From contig JANCYW010000001.1 in NCBI GenBank assembly GCA_026184775.1, positions 310,001 through 374,000 on the forward strand: a stretch of 64,000 nt of DNA, given 5' to 3'. The position numbers were made by a program, and so were the translations under genes. The notes below the pieces were generated by a model. That model was not told the DNA's origin. It saw only the letters and a program-made list of their open reading frames with translations, and did not search any database. Position 1 is the first letter of the stretch. The number at the start of each line of letters is the position of its first letter. Below are positions 63,005-64,000 of this stretch, piece after piece. This stretch comes from Cyanidium caldarium. Taxonomy: Eukaryota > Rhodophyta > Bangiophyceae > Cyanidiales > Cyanidiaceae.

Positions 63005-63949
63005 ATGGACGTGACGGTGCTGGGGTATGTGGCACCGACCTTTCCATGCGCACGTTATGCACAGGGTCACGGCTGGGGACGTGTGGAAGGGCAGCACCGA
63101 CGTCGGTCGACCCCTTCTTCCGGTCGGTTTCGGTGGTGGGCGCGGGTGCGCGGCAGCAACCCGTCGCGCCGACTGCGACTGTTCGAGTGGTTTCGGGCGC
63201 TGCGCAAAAAGACTATGGCGTTGCGGCGGCGACAGCTGCCGAAAAATGACGCCGGAGGTGTGCCGGTCGTGGAGGACGACGAAGAGGCGGAGTTGATCGA
63301 GTCGGACTGGCTGTCGGAGGTGGTCGTCGACGACGCGAACGAATGGGACGCCGTCGTCGACGCAAACATGTCGGATCGTCCACGCTCGCGGCCGGTGGAC
63401 GAAGGTACGCGTCACCACCGCCAAATTGGCGACCAAGCGGCACGGGGGACGGCAGAGGCGGCGTTGCGGGCAACGCATCCCCTCGCGGGTGTGAATACCG
63501 ACCCGGCGGCGGGTGACGGTCGGTCGGCATCGGCGCCGCCGGCGGAGAACGTAGTGGACCGATCGGCACCATCGAATACTGGCGCTGCCCGCGAGGCATA
63601 TGCGCGCGAGAAGCAAGCGCCGCGGGACGATTTCGAGCGACGGCAGTGGGCGTTGGAAGAGAGCATTCTGCAACGCATGCGCGCCAGCCGGGAGAAGATC
63701 GCGCGCTTACAAGAGCGCATCGATCGGTTTCCCGAACAGATGGAGGCCATCATTCGCGAGCTGGACGAACATCGCTGCGCCGGCCGGCACGACCTCGTCG
63801 AGCAGTTGGCTGATCGCGGCAACCTCCTCTGGCTCGAGTTCGATGTAGCCGTGAGCGATCTGTCGCTGGAGGAGGCTCAGCTGGAGGAGCGGCTGTACGA
63901 GCTGGAACGTCACCGGTCCGCTGCCGACCTGCGCCCGCCGTACTACTGA
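63005..63949 (+). CDS. Hypothetical protein with C-terminal coiled coil
   Basis: Not recognised. From the first ATG at 63005 it is 314 aa; an internal ATG at 63215 (MALRRRQLPKND) would give 244 aa. The first ~70 residues are basic and aromatic (FRWWARVR), compatible with a leader or noncoding sequence. An acidic stretch (VEDDEEAELIESDW, DDANEWDAVVDANM) is followed by a variable linker. From about residue 215 there is a long charged helix typical of a coiled coil (FERRQWALEESILQRMRASR, IARLQERIDRFPEQMEAII, LDLSLEEAQLEERLYELE-like heptads), ending PPYY. The regular heptads favour a real gene, but no function is proposed. Confidence 0.6.
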   Translation: MDVTVLGYVAPTFPCARYAQGHGWGRVEGQHRRRSTPSSGRFRWWARVRGSNPSRRLRLFEWFRALRKKTMALRRRQLPKNDAGGVPVVEDDEEAELIESDWLSEVVVDDANEWDAVVDANMSDRPRSRPVDEGTRHHRQIGDQAARGTAEAALRATHPLAGVNTDPAAGDGRSASAPPAENVVDRSAPSNTGAAREAYAREKQAPRDDFERRQWALEESILQRMRASREKIARLQERIDRFPEQMEAIIRELDEHRCAGRHDLVEQLADRGNLLWLEFDVAVSDLSLEEAQLEERLYELERHRSAADLRPPYY

Positions 63950-64000
63950 GGGAAGGTGAGGTTGTGCGGCAGTCGCGTGACTGTGTAGAGGTTGGCGTGG

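Noticed and set aside
1-64000. Possible mobile elements or virus-derived genes
   Set aside because: No reverse transcriptase, integrase, transposase, capsid-like genes or long terminal repeats were recognised on either strand.

Overview
The window looks like nuclear DNA from a very compact, GC-rich, essentially intronless eukaryote. I infer a unicellular red alga of the Cyanidiophyceae (Cyanidium/Cyanidioschyzon type). The basis is mixed. Every recognisable protein is complete in one uninterrupted frame. There are 37 genes in 64 kb, with small gaps between them. A System I cytochrome c maturation protein (CcmE) is present in a nuclear genome; this is a trait of red algae and land plants, whereas chlorophyte green algae use holocytochrome c synthase. 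Plastid-type products (diaminopimelate decarboxylase, an RqcH-like protein, a rubredoxin-domain protein, a CP12-like tail) sit beside purely eukaryotic machinery. Several predicted plastid leaders carry a phenylalanine near the start, as red-algal transit peptides do. No rRNA, tRNA, CRISPR or mobile element was recognised.

Layout. 1-9 kb: the 3' part of MSH6, a B-type cyclin, an ankyrin/DHHC-family palmitoyltransferase, PC4, and glucose-6-phosphate dehydrogenase. 9-25 kb: diaminopimelate decarboxylase, a KRTCAP2-like OST subunit, a tandem glutaredoxin-like protein ending in a CP12-like tail, Rab escort protein, Tim8, a bL31m-like ribosomal protein, a TFIIB-family factor, a PPR protein, calnexin and an S1-domain protein. 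25-39 kb: a DUF2470 protein, TAF5, condensin II CAP-H2, eL24, an NMP kinase, an A-type cyclin, uS8, GPN2, NDUFA2 and a bS1m-like protein. 39-64 kb: a DAG-lipase-like protein, DNA polymerase alpha, an SLX4-like scaffold, RqcH, an MRS2-type Mg channel, GAR1, leucyl aminopeptidase, CcmE, RNase P Rpp21, SMC1, a rubredoxin-domain membrane protein and an unknown coiled-coil protein.

Organisation. Genes are mostly in alternating orientation. From about 42 kb to the end the strand flips at every gene. Convergent neighbours can be only 19-41 bp apart, and divergent neighbours share promoters of about 250-550 bp. Replication and chromosome genes are well represented (MSH6, two mitotic cyclins, POLA1, SMC1, CAP-H2, SLX4). 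The upstream regions of POLA1, SMC1 and cyclin A carry E2F-like sites, which suggests common S-phase control.

Most notable: (1) a CP12-like redox tail fused to a plastid tandem glutaredoxin-like protein; (2) a POLA1 whose second C-terminal cysteine module has lost its cysteines; (3) an MRS2 channel with SMN where the GMN motif is expected; (4) E2F-like sites, including a near-identical block in two S-phase promoters. Start codons were placed at the first plausible ATG, because longer frames opening with GTG/TTG are common by chance in DNA this rich in GC.
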